Source: Candidatus Megaera endosymbiont of Mesostigma viride
GTDB taxonomy: Bacteria > Pseudomonadota > Alphaproteobacteria > Rickettsiales > Rickettsiaceae
Assembly (NCBI GenBank): GCA_020410825.1
Contig: CP084576.1
Location: forward strand, 682,001 to 746,000
Length of the DNA stretch: 64,000 nucleotides
Direction of reading: 5' to 3'
Shown here: positions 30,172 through 37,910 of the stretch, in pieces
Numbering within the stretch: position 1 is the first letter of the stretch
Layout of the letters: every line of letters begins with the position of its first letter
Program-made: the position numbers and the translations under genes
Notes under the pieces: model-generated
Told to the model about the DNA's origin: nothing
What the model saw: only the letters and a program-made list of their open reading frames with translations
The model's database searches: none

Positions 30172-31407
30172 ATGAATATAAAAAAGAAATTAACAAAAGC
30201 CTTTTTAGTACAAAGCATTTTGATTTTTTGGTCGGCCAACGCTTCATTAGCCGCAGAAAACAAGGTGAAAATGGGAGGAATTTACGATTTTCAAGCTATT
30301 CATTACAAAAGTAACGGCGATACCAATCAAAGAGTGGTCTCTACACGCAATAAAGAATTTGGTTTCTACACATCTGGAAATATATTCGTAGACTATCAGC
30401 TTATAGCCGAAAACGACAATTTGTACGGAGCAAAAATCAGCCTTGAACATACCTCAGTAAATGATCGAGCTGTACCTTTTTTCTTATATATAGAATCTGA
30501 GCTTGGGAGAGTGGAAGGCGGAGCAGAATCAAGTGCAGGAAAAAAAATGAGAATAAACGGTTATAGCGCATCTTGTGGCCCTGGTAATGGTTGGAATTCA
30601 AGAGTGATAGCTTCTCCTAGCAACCCTGCCAAACCTTCAGAAAAACTGATTCCATACATCACCAATTTTTGTAGTTTTCTGGATTCAAAAACTAGAACAA
30701 GCTTAAGGTCAGATTACTCAAGGAAGGTTACTTATTTTACTCCTAAAATGGCGTTGTCAGAAAAACATCACATTCAATTAGGTATTTCCTATATACCCGA
30801 TTCTTCAAACATGGGACACGATGATATAAATGTTGATAAACAAAACCCTCCTGTTGTTTCGCCAAAATACAAATTTGTTATTAAGGATGGTATTTCTTAC
30901 GGCATTACATACAGTGGCAAATTTCATGATAAACTGGAGGCAAAGCTTTCTGTTGTAGGAGAACACGGAAAAACCCACGCCTTTAACAAAGCTGATAAAA
31001 CCAAATCCAATATCAATTTCAAAGATTTAAACACTTACGTCATTGGGGGAATTTTAACATACGAAAAAATTAGCTTTTCAGCCGCTTATGGAAATTATAA
31101 CAAAAGCTTGACTGCAAAAGAAGTAGACGTAATTAGCAGAGATAGTTACGTCTACGGTTACGGTGCTAAATATACTATTGGAAAGTATGCTTTCAGCATA
31201 AATCAATTTCGCAGTAGCCACAAAAAAAGCAATCTAAATGCCACTTCGTTGGGTATGGATTATGAAATTGCACGAGGACTTAAAGCTTATCTTCAGACAA
31301 ACTTTTATCAAGCAAACGGTAAATACATGGACGCAAGTAGCAATACAGTTAAGTCTAATAAAAACCATGGAATGTTAACATTTTTAGGGGCAAAAATCAG
31401 CTTTTAA
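30172..31407 (+). CDS. Gram-negative porin, second related copy
   Basis: A 411-residue protein with a signal peptide ending SLAAENK and a porin-type barrel. It shares with the porin at 27192-28559 the order of landmarks: an N-terminal VKMGGIYDFQAIHY strand, IESELGRVEGGAES, RKVTYFTPKMALSEKHHIQLGISYIPDSSNMG (cut here to its key part: TYFTPKM and GISYIPDSSN), the SYGITYSGKFHD and YGNYNKSLTAKE strands, and the terminal LTFLGAKISF. It differs in the loops and is shorter by 44 residues. A Cys pair in the loop near residues 135-165 is absent from the other copy. Likely a duplicated porin with different pore loops. Confidence 0.82.
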   Translation: MNIKKKLTKAFLVQSILIFWSANASLAAENKVKMGGIYDFQAIHYKSNGDTNQRVVSTRNKEFGFYTSGNIFVDYQLIAENDNLYGAKISLEHTSVNDRAVPFFLYIESELGRVEGGAESSAGKKMRINGYSASCGPGNGWNSRVIASPSNPAKPSEKLIPYITNFCSFLDSKTRTSLRSDYSRKVTYFTPKMALSEKHHIQLGISYIPDSSNMGHDDINVDKQNPPVVSPKYKFVIKDGISYGITYSGKFHDKLEAKLSVVGEHGKTHAFNKADKTKSNINFKDLNTYVIGGILTYEKISFSAAYGNYNKSLTAKEVDVISRDSYVYGYGAKYTIGKYAFSINQFRSSHKKSNLNATSLGMDYEIARGLKAYLQTNFYQANGKYMDASSNTVKSNKNHGMLTFLGAKISF

Positions 31408-31524
31408 ATGATTATGTACTAAAGAGAAATTAAAAAGTTAACGAAATTGTAAAAAAATATTGATTTTTAATTAATATAATGAGATTATTAAAGAAAGTAA
31501 AATTATGTTAAGGAGATAATAACA

Positions 31525-32262
31525 ATGAGGGTACTACTTATAGAAGATGATAGTTCAACTGCAAGGTCAATTGAATTAGCATTGGCAGCCGAAGGGATAA
31601 TTTGCGATACCGCTGAAGTTGGAGAAGAAGGTGTAGAAATAGGAAGAATATATGATTACGACATAATCCTACTTGATTTAATGTTACCAGATATTGACGG
31701 TTACCAGGTTTTACTAAGGCTTCGGTCAGCAAAAGTTAGAACTCCTATACTAATTTTATCTGGATTATCCTCTGTTGATCAAAAGGTCAGAGGTTTAGGA
31801 TTTGGAGCAGACGATTACTTAACTAAACCATTTAATAAAGATGAGTTAATCGCAAGGATTCATGCAATTGTCCGCCGTTCCAAAGGCCATTCCGAATCTG
31901 TTGTCAGATTCGATAAAGTAGCAATAAATCTTGATACACGAAATGTAGAAGTTAACGGAGTACAAGTTCATTTAACCAACAAGGAATATGCCATTTTAGA
32001 ACTTTTAGCGATGCGCAAAGGATCAGTTTTAACCAAAGAAATGTTTTTAAATCACTTATATAGCAGTATGGACGAACCTGAGATTAAAATTATTGATGTT
32101 TTTGTCTGTAAATTGCGTAAAAAACTAGCTGATGCCTCGGGCGGCGTTAACTATATTGAAACTGTATGGGGACGTGGTTATATGCTAAAGGACAATGAAA
32201 GTAACGAAAACAAAAATCTACTTGAAGAGTCTCTGGAGATTGAACAGGGACAGAAAGCGTAA
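31525..32262 (+). CDS. ctrA: Cell-cycle response regulator CtrA
   Basis: An OmpR-type two-domain regulator of 245 residues. The receiver domain (1-120) has the acidic pocket Glu7-Asp8-Asp9, phospho-acceptor Asp51 in [15 protein letters not shown], and the switch residues LILSGLSS and the KPF lysine. The winged-helix DNA-binding domain follows (about 125-230, with [12 protein letters not shown] and [10 protein letters not shown]). The receiver matches alphaproteobacterial CtrA closely. CtrA controls cell-cycle and division genes after phosphorylation by CckA through ChpT. The ATG is preceded by AAGGAGAT. A TATAAT-like box lies about 45 bases upstream. No kinase adjoins it. Confidence 0.95.
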   Translation: MRVLLIEDDSSTARSIELALAAEGIICDTAEVGEEGVEIGRIYDYDIILLDLMLPDIDGYQVLLRLRSAKVRTPILILSGLSSVDQKVRGLGFGADDYLTKPFNKDELIARIHAIVRRSKGHSESVVRFDKVAINLDTRNVEVNGVQVHLTNKEYAILELLAMRKGSVLTKEMFLNHLYSSMDEPEIKIIDVFVCKLRKKLADASGGVNYIETVWGRGYMLKDNESNENKNLLEESLEIEQGQKA

Positions 32263-32379
32263 GTTTAGAATATATAATACATTTTAAGACTTAAGCCATA
32301 TATTTTGTGAAGCTATTTGCCTAATAAGGAGCAGTAAATAATTTACTAAATAATAACTATTGTTTATTAAATATATAAA

Positions 32380-33360
32380 ATGGTGTTCACAAAATTGTTA
32401 AGAAAAGCATTATATTCTATTATTTTTGTTATTCTGGTATTCATCACCTTCACTAATATTTTTAGCAATTACTTACATACTCCTGGGCCCTTAAATGACA
32501 AAACCATTGTTCTAGTACGTCCAGGATTATCTACAAGCGAAATAAGTAGTCTACTTGCTGAATCTGGTGTAATCAAAAATCCCGCATTTTTCTCTACCAT
32601 AAGCAAACTATATTCATTATTTAGACCGCTAAAAAGCGGTGAATATGATTTTACTTATGGAATATCCCCATTACAAGTGATAAGAAAATTAGCAACCGGT
32701 AAATCAATAATCCATCGTTTAATAATTCCAGAAGGGTCCACAGTAAACGAAATCATTGATAAAATTAATAAAGAACCACTGCTGAATGGAACAATATCAA
32801 CACCAATTCCGGAAGGATATTTGATGCCTTCAACTTATTTTTATTCTTATGGAGATAAAAGAGAAAATATTATTGATCAAATGCGACTAGAAATGTCATT
32901 AGCGTTAGATGAAGTAATGCAAAAACTTCCAGCGAATTTTCCTTTAAAATCCCGTAAAGATGTTTTGATATTAGCCTCAATAATTGAAAAAGAAACTAGT
33001 AATGACGAGGAAAGGTCAAAAATCGCTGCTGTATTTATTAATAGGTTAAAAAAAAATATGAAGCTACAAGCATGTCCTACTGTAGCCTATGCGTTAACAG
33101 AAGGTAAATACAGACTAACAAGACCACTTACTAAAACTGATTTAAAAGTAAGTTCGCCTTACAATACTTACCAAAAATTAGGATTACCGCCTGGGGCAAT
33201 CTCCTGTCCTGGGAAAAAATCCTTAGAAGCAGCTGTTAATCCCGCTCTAATAGATTCTTTATATTTTGTCGTAAATGGCAACGGTGGCCATCATTTTTCT
33301 AAAACATTTGATCAACACAATCAGCATAAAGCAAACCTCAAGTCCTCCTCTTCTAAATAA
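32380..33360 (+). CDS. mltG: Endolytic murein transglycosylase MltG (YceG family)
   Basis: A 326-residue protein with one N-terminal transmembrane helix (about 10-30), a LysM-like small domain around 40-110 and the YceG catalytic domain. The catalytic Glu lies in ILASIIEKETSNDEE, and the conserved RLKKNMKLQACPTVAYAL and SPYNTYQKLGLPPGAISCPG blocks are intact, as is NPALIDSLYFVVNG near the end. MltG cleaves nascent glycan strands and is thought to end peptidoglycan chain growth. Its presence means that the cell makes at least a basic murein layer. It lies 117 bases after ctrA on the same strand. Confidence 0.95.
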   Translation: MVFTKLLRKALYSIIFVILVFITFTNIFSNYLHTPGPLNDKTIVLVRPGLSTSEISSLLAESGVIKNPAFFSTISKLYSLFRPLKSGEYDFTYGISPLQVIRKLATGKSIIHRLIIPEGSTVNEIIDKINKEPLLNGTISTPIPEGYLMPSTYFYSYGDKRENIIDQMRLEMSLALDEVMQKLPANFPLKSRKDVLILASIIEKETSNDEERSKIAAVFINRLKKNMKLQACPTVAYALTEGKYRLTRPLTKTDLKVSSPYNTYQKLGLPPGAISCPGKKSLEAAVNPALIDSLYFVVNGNGGHHFSKTFDQHNQHKANLKSSSSK

Positions 33361-33493
33361 CTAGGCTGTTAATAGACAATAAAAAAATACAATAGCTAGA
33401 AGATATAATTATACTAGTTAACTTAGTTTATATCGTTTTATGTAACTATTAATAATACACTTACGGTCAGAGAGTTTCAATTAAGAGGTAATT

Positions 33494-33823
33494 ATGCCAA
33501 AAAAGAAAGGTGTTGACGGGCTTGTAGAAGCGTCGCAGGGGTTTGCAGAAACTGCTGCAAACCTCAATGAACAGGTTAGCGGAAAAGATGTCCCAAAAGT
33601 AGGTAAAAAACAAGAAAAAGGGCTTGCTGGAATGGCGGCTGATTTTAGAGAAAAAGCAGAAGAATTAAGGCATGCTGAATATGCAAAAGCAGAACTAGTA
33701 CCGATGATTGACACTTTTGTAGCTTCTCATCTCAATGGCCAAATAGTTACTGAAGCCGAAATTAGGCAATTTTATACCGATGTTTTAGGAAAATTACAGC
33801 AACAAAACTACATTACTCCTTAA
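33494..33823 (+). CDS. Hypothetical protein, N-terminal part of a frame cut by an in-frame stop
   Basis: A 109-residue polar protein with no signal peptide or membrane helix and no family I recognise. It starts MPKKKGVDGLVEASQGFAET after AAGAGGTAATT and is rich in Lys, Ala and Glu, probably largely helical. The frame stops at a TAA (33821-33823) but stays open beyond it: the next 23 codons and the whole of the following open frame at 33893-34276 are in the same frame. The two are therefore most simply the halves of one 260-codon gene interrupted by a nonsense codon. It could be a recent pseudogene or a truncated product that still works. Confidence 0.6.
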   Translation: MPKKKGVDGLVEASQGFAETAANLNEQVSGKDVPKVGKKQEKGLAGMAADFREKAEELRHAEYAKAELVPMIDTFVASHLNGQIVTEAEIRQFYTDVLGKLQQQNYITP

Positions 33824-33892
33824 GAAGCCGCAAATTTTACAAAACCTTCAAAAATTGTTATCAAAGAAGAGACCGAAGTAGAACAAACTGGT

Positions 33893-34276
33893 TTGAGGGC
33901 ATTGTTTAGTGGAGGTAAGAAAAAGATACAAACTGAGAAAACTATTGATGGTCCTTCTAAATTTGATGAAGCTATACAGCAAACTATCAAAACCATTAAT
34001 GACCACCAAACTTTACCTCTTAAATTGGATATGACTGAGAAGTTAATGTTTGGCGTTGGTAAGTTTTGTGAAAGCCTTGGCTTAGAATCAATAAGCAAGT
34101 TTTGCATGAAACAGATTAAACCAGAAAATTTAGAAAAGATAACTAGTAGGGAAAAAGTTTTAGCAAGCGCTATGGATGCAGTAAGTACGGTAGGAAAAGG
34201 TAATAAACCTACTAAAGTTGAAGCTCTTGTCGAAAAAAGAGCAGCTAATAGAACCAGCGGTGGAATGGAAAGGTAG
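33893..34276 (+). CDS. Hypothetical protein, C-terminal part of the interrupted frame
   Basis: Open frame of 127 codons starting at a TTG, in the same phase as the gene at 33494-33823 and joined to it by 23 readable codons after that gene's TAA. Content is helical and charged (FDEAIQQTIKTINDHQT; DMTEKLMFGVGKFCESLGL; REKVLASAMDAVSTVGKG) with three cysteines and no membrane segment. No ribosome site precedes the TTG. Unless translation restarts, it is only expressed by readthrough. No known domain recognised. Confidence 0.45.
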   Translation: MRALFSGGKKKIQTEKTIDGPSKFDEAIQQTIKTINDHQTLPLKLDMTEKLMFGVGKFCESLGLESISKFCMKQIKPENLEKITSREKVLASAMDAVSTVGKGNKPTKVEALVEKRAANRTSGGMER

Positions 34277-34330
34277 TTATAGCTCCTTAATAAAGATACT
34301 AGTAAAGCAAATAATTAAGACTTTTAACAA

Positions 34331-34362
34331 AATTAAGCAGGAAAGTCTAGGCCTGCTTAATT
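34331..34362 (-). terminator. Hairpin terminator at the end of the dut-PAP2 unit
   Basis: A perfect 11-pair stem, AATTAAGCAGG-N10-CCTGCTTAATT (34331-34341 and 34352-34362), overlaps the last codons of the PAP2 gene on the minus strand and runs into TTGTT in that direction. It may also slow transcripts arriving from the plus-strand interrupted gene, which ends 54 bases before it. Confidence 0.6.
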
Positions 34363-35246
34363 AAGCGTGAAAGCATTTTATTTTTTAAGGAGATAACAGG
34401 TATAAAAGAAAATATAATTAAGCCTATAATTGTATATTTAATTAGAAAAATCCCATCAACTAAGGCTACCTGTTCAAAATGAATTTTTGGGAAAGTTTTA
34501 TTAACTATCAACAAAGAAAATACTCCTAAAACAGCAGACACTAAGTTACAACGCATCTTGGAAGTTGTATAGTTTTTAGCATAAGAAACGGAAAGTCCAT
34601 AACTAATAAGTATCCCGCCAAGACTAATTATCAGAGGCTGTACTTCTGTAGATACTAAAATATACAATATAAAAACAAAACTACACAGTAACCAGTAAGT
34701 TATCGTTTTCCCAGTTTGCCACTCCTGAAATAACTTTTCTCCTTGAGAACTAATAGCTACAAAAACAGTAACAATACCAAAAAACAGGCCTCCAAAGACC
34801 TGATCAACTGTATGAACTCCTAAATATACTCTGGATATCATTATACATAATATAATTAATACCCCTAAAAAGCGTAAAGCTCGTGATTGAAAATAATATA
34901 AAAGCAATCCCCACAGTACAGTTGCCACATGTACATCTCCACTTGGAAAACCCAAAGACTTATCGATGACATGTACCAAATGTAATGAGGTATCAGGCCT
35001 CTCTAGTAAAAATACATTTTTGAGTATTCCATTTACTACCGTAGAAAAAGGGATTAAAAACCCCAGCCTCCAAAAAACAGAAGCATTAAGCGCAAGCCAA
35101 TATCCAAGGGCTATTACTCCAATATAAAAAGGTTCACTGGCAAAAAATGGAAATATTTTAAAAAGAAAAGTAAGTTCAGGATTACGGAATGAAATTATGG
35201 TATCCTGTAAAGTCATCATAAATTTTACAAAGCTAGTTAATATCAA
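34347..35246 (-). CDS. PAP2 family phosphatase, integral membrane
   Basis: A 299-residue membrane protein with about eight helices and the lipid-phosphatase triad: KNVFLLERP (motif 1, KxxxxxxRP) near residues 70-80, PSGDVHVA (motif 2, PSGH-like with the His two positions later) near 97, and [16 protein letters not shown] (motif 3) near 135-150. Family members remove phosphate from undecaprenyl diphosphate, phosphatidylglycerophosphate or phosphatidic acid at the outer face of the membrane. The motif 2 order SGDVH differs from SGH and may affect substrate choice. The start overlaps the end of dut by four bases, so the pair is coupled. Confidence 0.87.
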   Translation of the reverse strand: MILTSFVKFMMTLQDTIISFRNPELTFLFKIFPFFASEPFYIGVIALGYWLALNASVFWRLGFLIPFSTVVNGILKNVFLLERPDTSLHLVHVIDKSLGFPSGDVHVATVLWGLLLYYFQSRALRFLGVLIILCIMISRVYLGVHTVDQVFGGLFFGIVTVFVAISSQGEKLFQEWQTGKTITYWLLCSFVFILYILVSTEVQPLIISLGGILISYGLSVSYAKNYTTSKMRCNLVSAVLGVFSLLIVNKTFPKIHFEQVALVDGIFLIKYTIIGLIIFSFIPVISLKNKMLSRLIKQA

Positions 35247-35689
35247 TGGCCAGTAGAGCCAAAGCCTTTAGCACCTCGCGATGTATCCTCTAACGATTGT
35301 ACTTCCTCTAAAATAATATGCTCATATCTAGCAACTACCATTTGTGCAATTCGCATTCCCCGTTCAATAACAAAGTCACTAGAGCTATGATTTATCAAAA
35401 TCACCTTAATTTCTCCGCGATAATCAGCGTCTATTGTTCCGGGGGTATTTAGTACTGTAATCCCGAATTTTGCAGCTAGCCCAGATCGTGGTCTTATTTG
35501 TGCTTCAAACCCTTCAGGTAATGCGATAGCAATCCCCGTCGGTATAATTGCTATTTCACCTGCCTTGACGACAGTCGGCTCAAAGACAGCTGCAAGTAGA
35601 TCCATACCTGCACTTTGAGAAGTGGCATAAGCGGGAAGGGAGAGATCTTTTGCATGTTGTAGTTTGGTAATTTTAACAGAAAGTTTCAT
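35243..35689 (-). CDS. dut: Deoxyuridine 5'-triphosphate nucleotidohydrolase (dUTPase)
   Basis: Hydrolyses dUTP to dUMP, limiting uracil in DNA and feeding thymidylate synthesis. The 148-residue protein has the five trimeric dUTPase motifs: SAGMDLLAA (1), [11 protein letters not shown] (2), [16 protein letters not shown] (3), [15 protein letters not shown] (4) and the flexible tail [14 protein letters not shown] (5). Length is normal. It works downstream of the dCTP deaminase at 28945. Translation is coupled to the PAP2 gene through a four-base overlap. Confidence 0.97.
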   Translation of the reverse strand: MKLSVKITKLQHAKDLSLPAYATSQSAGMDLLAAVFEPTVVKAGEIAIIPTGIAIALPEGFEAQIRPRSGLAAKFGITVLNTPGTIDADYRGEIKVILINHSSSDFVIERGMRIAQMVVARYEHIILEEVQSLEDTSRGAKGFGSTGH

Positions 35690-36206
35690 GAATATTACTA
35701 ATTAATAAAAAATTATTATAGGAGCTGGACTTATGCGTTTTTCTAATGGAATAGTAGCTTAAGTTTACATATCTGTCAATTTCTCCGGCACAATCAGATC
35801 AATTACGGGCGTAAAAAAGCGTTGTTTGAAATTTTAGAAAAACAGTTTTAAAACAAATTCATTTCAATTTAAAAAACATATCGTCTATACAAAACAAATG
35901 ATATATTTCTTACTACCTCATCTTTTCTAGTACATCGCTTTCAAAAAGCTAACTACTCTTTATAATATAAAACTTACACCACTTTAAGCTCAATCATCAT
36001 TTCTTTACCTGCATACTTCACCTCGGATTTAATACCTAGATTATATGATTCTTTTTTTTATATCTCTATTAACTTGAGGTACTTAAGTAACTAATAAACA
36101 TCAGTGCTAATCTTCTTATTACTCGAACAGTGCAATTAATAATTGTACTGTTTCTTAACAAATTATATTCATAATAGATATAGACTATAATTTAGTGGTA
36201 TAACTT
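35690..36206. other. Divergent intergenic region upstream of the secretion-signalling operon
   Basis: This 517-base spacer separates minus-strand dut from the plus-strand type I secretion operon and should hold both promoters. A TATAAT box lies at 36186-36191, 15 bases before the first ABC gene, with no convincing -35. On the minus strand 35974-36057 a 27-codon open stretch reads SYNLGIKSEVKYAGKEMMIE and ends at a stop, which looks like the tail of a lost gene; it begins next to a run of eight A residues. Nothing else is recognised. Confidence 0.45.
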
Positions 36207-37910
36207 ATGAATTTACTAGACAAATTTAATCTTAACGACCCTGTTTGTAAATTTCGCCTTAATAAATACGAAGTTATTCTCTCCAGTTTAGCTATTAATC
36301 TGCTTTCTCTTGCCTTACCGATAATGGTTTTGCAAGTTTATGATCGTATAATGATTAATCATAGTGTAGGTACATTAACGGTTCTAGCTATTGGTGTGTC
36401 ACTAGCAATTGTTTTAGAAGGGATACTCCGAATAGCCAGGGCTTACACTACAAGTTGGGCTGGAATGATGTATGAATATACTATGGCTGCAAACGCTATG
36501 CGATTATATATTAACGCTAACCCAGTAAAACTCAAGAAAGAAGGACCTGGCCAGCAAATACAGAATCTTAATGCCTTTTCCAAACTGCGGGATTTTTACA
36601 GCGGGCAAACCCTAATTAACATCGTCGACATACCTTTTGCCTTTACTTTCCTGGTTTTAATTTCGTATTTAACCGGTAAACTCGTAATAGTACCAATAGC
36701 ACTAATTGCTACATTTACGGTCGTTACCTGGCTCATAGGTAATAAATTAAAGCAGGCTCTGCTAAACCAGGGGGGAGTAGACGATAGAAGATATAATTTT
36801 ATTGTTGAAGCTTTGCAAGGTATCCATACTATAAAATCTTTTGGCCTCGAAGCAATTTTTACAAGGCGTTATGCCAGGCTTGAAGAAGAGTCTAGCCTTC
36901 ATAATTATAAAACTGCCTTAATAAGTACAGAAGGTTATACTTTTGGTATATTATTTAATGAATTAATGGTTGTATCAATAGTAGCTTTTGGAGCTCCTAT
37001 GGTAATTAACGGAGATTTTACCAGTGGTGCCTTAGTGGCAACTGTATTACTTGCTGGGAGATTAATGCAACCAATACAAAAAACTTTATTCCTTTGGACA
37101 CAGTTCCAAGAATACAGAATAGCCAATAATCAGGCTGAAAAAATGTTTGCAATTGAACAGATAGAACGTCGCCAAATAGATCCTAAAGAATATAAGGAAA
37201 TCGGTACTGTAAAATTGGAGAACGTATCTTTTGGCTATGGAGGAAAATTAGTATTCGAAAATATCAATTTAGATCTAAAAATTCCGGATACTATCGGTAT
37301 TAGAGGGGATAATAATGCAGGAAAAGCAACTTTAATGCGTTTAATTGCTGGTATTTTAAAACCAACTGACGGGAGGATATTCATAAATGGTATTCCTCCT
37401 AGTGATTATCATTCCGAAGAATTAGTTAAATACATCGGATATATCTCTTCCAATAATGTCATTTTTCAAGGAACGATTTTGGAAAACCTCACGGCCTTTG
37501 ATGAAACTATGGAACATGAAGCACTAGAAATAGCTAAAATGCTTAATCTAGACAAAGAAATTGCCCTGCTGCCTAAAGGATATGATACAAAAGTTACTGA
37601 TGGAATTGCTGATATTATTGCTCCTGGAATAAAACAAAGAGTAGCTATTGCAAGAGCTTTAATCCACAAGCCCAAGATAATATTATTTCACAATGCAGAT
37701 AGAGGTTTAGATAGGGAAGGTTATAATTTATTAATTAAATTCCTCCATTTAATTAATAACCAAACTACTACAATTATAGTAACAGAAGATCATAATATAA
37801 ATTTGCTTGTTAATAAGGAATATCTTTTAAAAGATGGAAAATTAACTGAAATAAACCCAAAAGACAGTAGAGTTTATGATTTAAAACCTTACAAAGAGTT
37901 AAAAATATGA
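36207..37910 (+). CDS. Type I secretion ABC transporter subunit with degenerate ATPase motifs (PrtD-like)
   Basis: A 567-residue half-transporter: six helices in about residues 20-310 and a nucleotide-binding domain in about 335-560. It resembles the permease/ATPase of type I protein secretion systems. The ATPase site is damaged: Walker A reads GDNNAGKAT (Ala where Ser/Thr binds Mg), the signature LSGGQ is IAPGI, Walker B reads IILFHNADRG with neither the Asp nor the catalytic Glu, and the H-loop His is Glu in VTEDHN. It probably binds ATP poorly and needs the next gene's product as partner. The two genes overlap by four bases (ATGA). First gene of an eight-gene plus-strand run. Confidence 0.87.
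   Translation: MNLLDKFNLNDPVCKFRLNKYEVILSSLAINLLSLALPIMVLQVYDRIMINHSVGTLTVLAIGVSLAIVLEGILRIARAYTTSWAGMMYEYTMAANAMRLYINANPVKLKKEGPGQQIQNLNAFSKLRDFYSGQTLINIVDIPFAFTFLVLISYLTGKLVIVPIALIATFTVVTWLIGNKLKQALLNQGGVDDRRYNFIVEALQGIHTIKSFGLEAIFTRRYARLEEESSLHNYKTALISTEGYTFGILFNELMVVSIVAFGAPMVINGDFTSGALVATVLLAGRLMQPIQKTLFLWTQFQEYRIANNQAEKMFAIEQIERRQIDPKEYKEIGTVKLENVSFGYGGKLVFENINLDLKIPDTIGIRGDNNAGKATLMRLIAGILKPTDGRIFINGIPPSDYHSEELVKYIGYISSNNVIFQGTILENLTAFDETMEHEALEIAKMLNLDKEIALLPKGYDTKVTDGIADIIAPGIKQRVAIARALIHKPKIILFHNADRGLDREGYNLLIKFLHLINNQTTTIIVTEDHNINLLVNKEYLLKDGKLTEINPKDSRVYDLKPYKELKI

Noticed and set aside
35974-36057. 27-codon minus-strand tail upstream of the secretion operon
   Set aside because: No start codon and bounded by a homopolymer run; at most a gene remnant.
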